A DNA stretch of 56,000 bases, taken from assembly GCA_017052515.1 (NCBI GenBank), contig JAFHKR010000035.1, positions 1 to 56,000 of the forward strand. Direction: 5' to 3'. The number at the start of each line of letters is the position of its first letter. The first letter of the stretch is position 1. A program made the position numbers and the translations under genes. The notes below the pieces were generated by a model, which saw only the letters and a program-made list of their open reading frames with translations, did not search any database and was not told the origin of the DNA. Shown piece after piece: positions 53,188 through 56,000 of the stretch. Origin of the DNA: Fictibacillus nanhaiensis (lineage in GTDB: Bacteria; Bacillota; Bacilli; Bacillales; Fictibacillaceae).

Positions 53188-54174
53188 TTGAGTAAATTAA
53201 AGCTTTTATTAATAACTACAAGCATTGCCTTAATGGTTTCGGGGTGTAGTAGTAACGAATCAACAAGCGGTAATAAAGAAAATCAAGAACAAGAGAGTAA
53301 AAGTGAAAAAGAATCCGTTAAGGTCACAGATAAAAAAGTAAAAGCTCCTAAAGACCAAGGCGATTACGAAGTTTGGTTTGAAGGAGAGGCAGATCGTAAA
53401 GGGAAGCAAATTACGGTTAAAGGGCAAACGAACCTTATTCCAAACACTAACCTATTAGTTACGATGGATAGTGTAGAAGATACTTTAATTGGAGGTTCAG
53501 ATCGAGTACAGGTTAGTGAGGAAGGGACTTTTGAGACAGATTTACAAATACCAAAAAGCTCTGAAGGATTAATTGAAGTTAAAATAGAGTTTGATCCTCA
53601 TTCCGACAACCAACCAATCAAAGATCACTATGGAGAAAACGGTGAAAAACTCAAAGGCCCATTTGTCAGATTGCAAGAAGAATCAGATATGAAGCAAAAC
53701 ATCACACTTTTAACCCTTGAAATTCCTCAAGATGAATCGAATGCTTCTGCTAAAATAAAGAAGCCTGAGTGGGACAAGCCTGAAGATTTCGGTTCTCCAA
53801 CAGTTCGATTAGACGAACCTGACATTCAACAAGATGATAGATATCTTTATATAGAAGGAAAGTCAAATCTGTTAGAGGGAACAAGACTGAAAGGGAGCTT
53901 GGATATTCCGAATTATATTGTCTCAGGATTATCGGATGTGGCGGTTGTTAATCCCGACGGATCATACAAATTAATCATTGAAAAAACTTCAAGCATAAAC
54001 AAATTGAAGGATGTTAAGGAATACGAAGTGGTTCTGAGTGTGAGCCCCGTGGATAATCAGTGGAAATCAAACTTAGAAGTATATGGCGTGAATGGCGAGA
54101 AGTTTATGGGTGATTATGTTGTCGATCAAAATGGAGTAAAAGAGATTGAAAAGCGTCTTTCCATCTCAGAATAA
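53188..54174 (+). CDS. Lipoprotein of unknown function
   Basis: A 328-aa lipoprotein with lipobox VSGC. After a charged linker there are two related beta-type halves (ADRKGKQITVKGQTNLIPNT and DRYLYIEGKSNLLEGT mark the same place in each), so an internal duplication is likely. Phrases YGENGEKLKGPFV and YGVNGEKFMGDYV end the halves. I do not recognise the family. The start is TTG, with AGGGGA upstream. It closes the accessory locus. Confidence 0.8.
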   Translation: MSKLKLLLITTSIALMVSGCSSNESTSGNKENQEQESKSEKESVKVTDKKVKAPKDQGDYEVWFEGEADRKGKQITVKGQTNLIPNTNLLVTMDSVEDTLIGGSDRVQVSEEGTFETDLQIPKSSEGLIEVKIEFDPHSDNQPIKDHYGENGEKLKGPFVRLQEESDMKQNITLLTLEIPQDESNASAKIKKPEWDKPEDFGSPTVRLDEPDIQQDDRYLYIEGKSNLLEGTRLKGSLDIPNYIVSGLSDVAVVNPDGSYKLIIEKTSSINKLKDVKEYEVVLSVSPVDNQWKSNLEVYGVNGEKFMGDYVVDQNGVKEIEKRLSISE

Positions 54175-54180
54175 GAAGTA

Positions 54181-54211
54181 GCCCGATGATCTTCTAGGTT
54201 ATCGGGCCTTT
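54181..54211 (+). terminator. Terminator of the accessory locus
   Basis: GCCCGAT and ATCGGGC pair around a 13-base loop, followed by C and four T. Confidence 0.8.
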
Positions 54212-54273
54212 TATTATGTTTAACAACCACCCAAATAGAGAAAAATGAAGAGAGAGAAAGGCGGGACTCATAC

Positions 54274-55707
54274 ATGAGCTATGAAGATTTAGCATTACAT
54301 ACAGATAAGTATCAAATTAATATGATGTACGCCCATTGGAAAAACGGAACGCACAACAACATTCGCGTATTTGAAGCGTTCTTTCGAAAGAATCCGTTTA
54401 AAAGCGGTTATGCCGTATTCGCGGGACTTGAGCGGATCATTCGTTATTTGGAGCATCTTCATTTTACAGAGGAAGATATCGACTACTTAAGAACACAAGA
54501 AGAACACTATGAGGAACCTTTCTTGGAGGAGTTAAAGAACTTTAATTTTTCGGGAGAGTTATTCTCTGTAAAAGAAGGAACGATTGTTTTTCCGAATGAG
54601 CCGTTAATTCGTATCAAATGTCGTGTGTTTGAAGCACACTTGTTAGAGACAGCACTTCTTAACTTCATGAACTATCAAACCTTGATCGCAACGAAAGCAG
54701 CCCGTATTCGCTATGTCACTCCTGATGATCAGTTGATGGAGTTTGGGACGCGCCGCGCTCAAGAAGCCGATGCCGCAATATGGGGTGCACGTGCCGCATA
54801 CATTGCTGGCTTTGATGCAACGTCAAATATGCGCGCCGGAAAACTATTCGGTATTCCGACAAAAGGAACGCATGCACACGCGTGGGTTCAAGACCACGAT
54901 ACAGAAGAAGAAGCGTTTGAACGGTTTGCTGAAGCTCTGCCCAATCAAAGCGTTCTGCTTGTAGATACGTATAATACATTAAAAAGTGGAATTCCTAACG
55001 CGATAGAAGTTGGGTTAAAGATGAAAGCGGCAGGTAAATCACTTAAAGGCATTCGTCTGGATAGCGGTGATCTCGCGTACCTATCCATTCAAGCTCGTAA
55101 AATGTTAGACAAAGCGGGGCTCACAGATGTGGGGATTGTAGCAAGTAATGACTTGGATGACGATGTGATTTCAGATTTAAAAGCACAAGGTGCAAAAATC
55201 ACTTCTTGGGGAATTGGGACGCAGCTTATTACAGCATCAGATCAGCCTGCACTCGGAGGCGTTTATAAAGTTGTAGCTAAATATGAGAACGGAGAATTCG
55301 TACCCACGATCAAAATTTCGTCTAATGTAGAGAAAATCACAACACCTGGATATAAAAAGGTCTACCGGATCATCAACTCAAACGGAAAAGCAGAAGCGGA
55401 TTACATTGCGATGGATGATGAAGTGCTCCCAGAAAAAGATATTAAACTATTTGATCCGGTGCACACATACAAAAGCAAAGTGGTTTCTTACTTTACTGCC
55501 GAAGAACTGCTACAGCCCGTTTATATAGAAGGAAAGCTTGTGTATGACCTTCCGAACCTCGAAGAAATTCGGCGCTATCATCAAGAACAGCTTGGTCTAT
55601 TCTGGCCTCAGCACTTACGAAGATTGAATCCACAAGAGTATTTTGTCGACCTTTCCGTTCAAGTATGGAAGACGAAAAACGATCTTTTAGAGAAGTATTC
55701 TTTATAG
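54274..55707 (+). CDS. pncB: Nicotinate phosphoribosyltransferase
   Basis: A 477-aa enzyme of NAD salvage that joins nicotinate and PRPP with ATP hydrolysis. It has the N-terminal LHTDKYQINMMYAHW, the active-site EFGTRRAQEADAAIWGARAAY, the histidine motif GTHAHAWVQ (the phosphorylated His in family members) and IRLDSGDLAYLS. The length fits the Gram-positive group (YueK of B. subtilis). AAAGGCGGG precedes the ATG. It is monocistronic. Confidence 0.96.
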   Translation: MSYEDLALHTDKYQINMMYAHWKNGTHNNIRVFEAFFRKNPFKSGYAVFAGLERIIRYLEHLHFTEEDIDYLRTQEEHYEEPFLEELKNFNFSGELFSVKEGTIVFPNEPLIRIKCRVFEAHLLETALLNFMNYQTLIATKAARIRYVTPDDQLMEFGTRRAQEADAAIWGARAAYIAGFDATSNMRAGKLFGIPTKGTHAHAWVQDHDTEEEAFERFAEALPNQSVLLVDTYNTLKSGIPNAIEVGLKMKAAGKSLKGIRLDSGDLAYLSIQARKMLDKAGLTDVGIVASNDLDDDVISDLKAQGAKITSWGIGTQLITASDQPALGGVYKVVAKYENGEFVPTIKISSNVEKITTPGYKKVYRIINSNGKAEADYIAMDDEVLPEKDIKLFDPVHTYKSKVVSYFTAEELLQPVYIEGKLVYDLPNLEEIRRYHQEQLGLFWPQHLRRLNPQEYFVDLSVQVWKTKNDLLEKYSL

Positions 55708-55713
55708 AAAGCA

Positions 55714-55746
55714 AACCTCTTTTCGACACGAAAAGAGGTTTTTTAG
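55714..55746 (+). terminator. Terminator of pncB
   Basis: A 12-bp stem (AACCTCTTTTCG / CGAAAAGAGGTT) with a 3-base loop is followed by T. Confidence 0.92.
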
Positions 55747-55765
55747 TAAAATCTTTAAAAAAGCG

Positions 55766-55794
55766 TTGACGGGCGTCCGTATCGCTGATATAGT
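55766..55794 (+). promoter_or_regulatory. rRNA promoter P1
   Basis: TTGACG (55766-55771), 17 bp, TATAGT (55789-55794). Confidence 0.85.
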
Positions 55795-55861
55795 AATAAA
55801 CGTTGTTGCTTTTCTTACATAACGTTCGACAAAAACAAACATAAACTTTTAAAAAAAGTTG

Positions 55862-55890
55862 TTGCTTCGAAAGAAGATATGTGGTAAGAT
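55862..55890 (+). promoter_or_regulatory. rRNA promoter P2
   Basis: TTGCTT (55862-55867), 17 bp, TAAGAT (55885-55890). The paired promoters about 95 bp apart are typical of Bacillus rRNA operons. Confidence 0.85.
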
Positions 55891-56000
55891 AGTTTTTGTC
55901 GCTGCTTTAAGAGAGTGACGCGGTAAAAGAAAAAAGTTCTTTGAAAACTGAACAAAAGAAATAGGTAAGGAATTAAGAATTAATTCCGTCAGTTTTAAAA
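55891..56000 (+). other. 16S rRNA leader with boxA (cut by window edge)
   Basis: GTTCTTTGAAAACT at 55936-55949 is the boxA antitermination signal conserved in Bacillus rRNA leaders. The 16S gene itself starts beyond the window. Confidence 0.88.

Overview
The window looks like a chromosomal segment from a member of the Bacillaceae, possibly Fictibacillus or a close relative (the genus is a guess). The reasons are AGGAGG-type ribosome binding sites, a gene order from thiL to groEL and from yeaC to pbuG that matches Bacillus subtilis, an HrcA/CIRCE-controlled groESL operon, guanine riboswitches, and rRNA operons at both edges. It opens inside a 5S rRNA gene and closes in the promoter and leader of another rRNA operon.

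Layout. 1-4200: the end of an rRNA operon, an intergenic stretch with short periodic repeats, a Cys/Met-metabolism PLP enzyme, an amino acid permease, and tRNA-fMet and tRNA-Asp. 4244-7871: thiL and the t6A gene set tsaE-tsaB-rimI-tsaD, followed by a dense DnaA-box cluster. 8276-16334: ABC-F ATPase, moaC, rex, tatA-tatC, ydiK-ydiL and groES-groEL. 16469-19506: a strikingly AT-rich island holding an unknown gene and a retron made of a structured ncRNA, a nucleoside-deoxyribosyltransferase-like effector and a reverse transcriptase. 19651-23046: a DUF4317 protein, a lipoprotein, an ECF S-component and a MerR-like coiled-coil DNA-binding protein flanked by matching palindromes. 23430-31536: yeaC-yeaD-yebA, then guaA and pbuG, each behind its own guanine riboswitch.

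31698-54174 is the most unusual part: a Tad/Flp pilus locus (prepilin peptidase, CpaB, TadZ/CpaE, TadA, TadB, TadC, Flp pilin, TadE-like and TadG-like proteins) that runs straight into about 14 kb of repeated, mostly unnamed gene families. These are two von Willebrand A lipoproteins, two secreted proteins with Trp-Glu-Gly pentad repeats, four proteins that share an Asp-Gly motif and a Leu-Arg-Asn C-terminal end, three tiny two-helix membrane proteins, a transglutaminase lipoprotein and a further lipoprotein. Three tandem membrane proteins of another unknown family lie just upstream. I read this as an envelope-anchored accessory module of the pilus that grew by local duplication; one duplication left a visible scar. 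Its function is unknown.

54274-56000: nicotinate phosphoribosyltransferase, then tandem rRNA promoters and a boxA leader. Dispersed 128-bp hairpin repeats and four arrays with a 21-bp period and different core sequences lie between genes.
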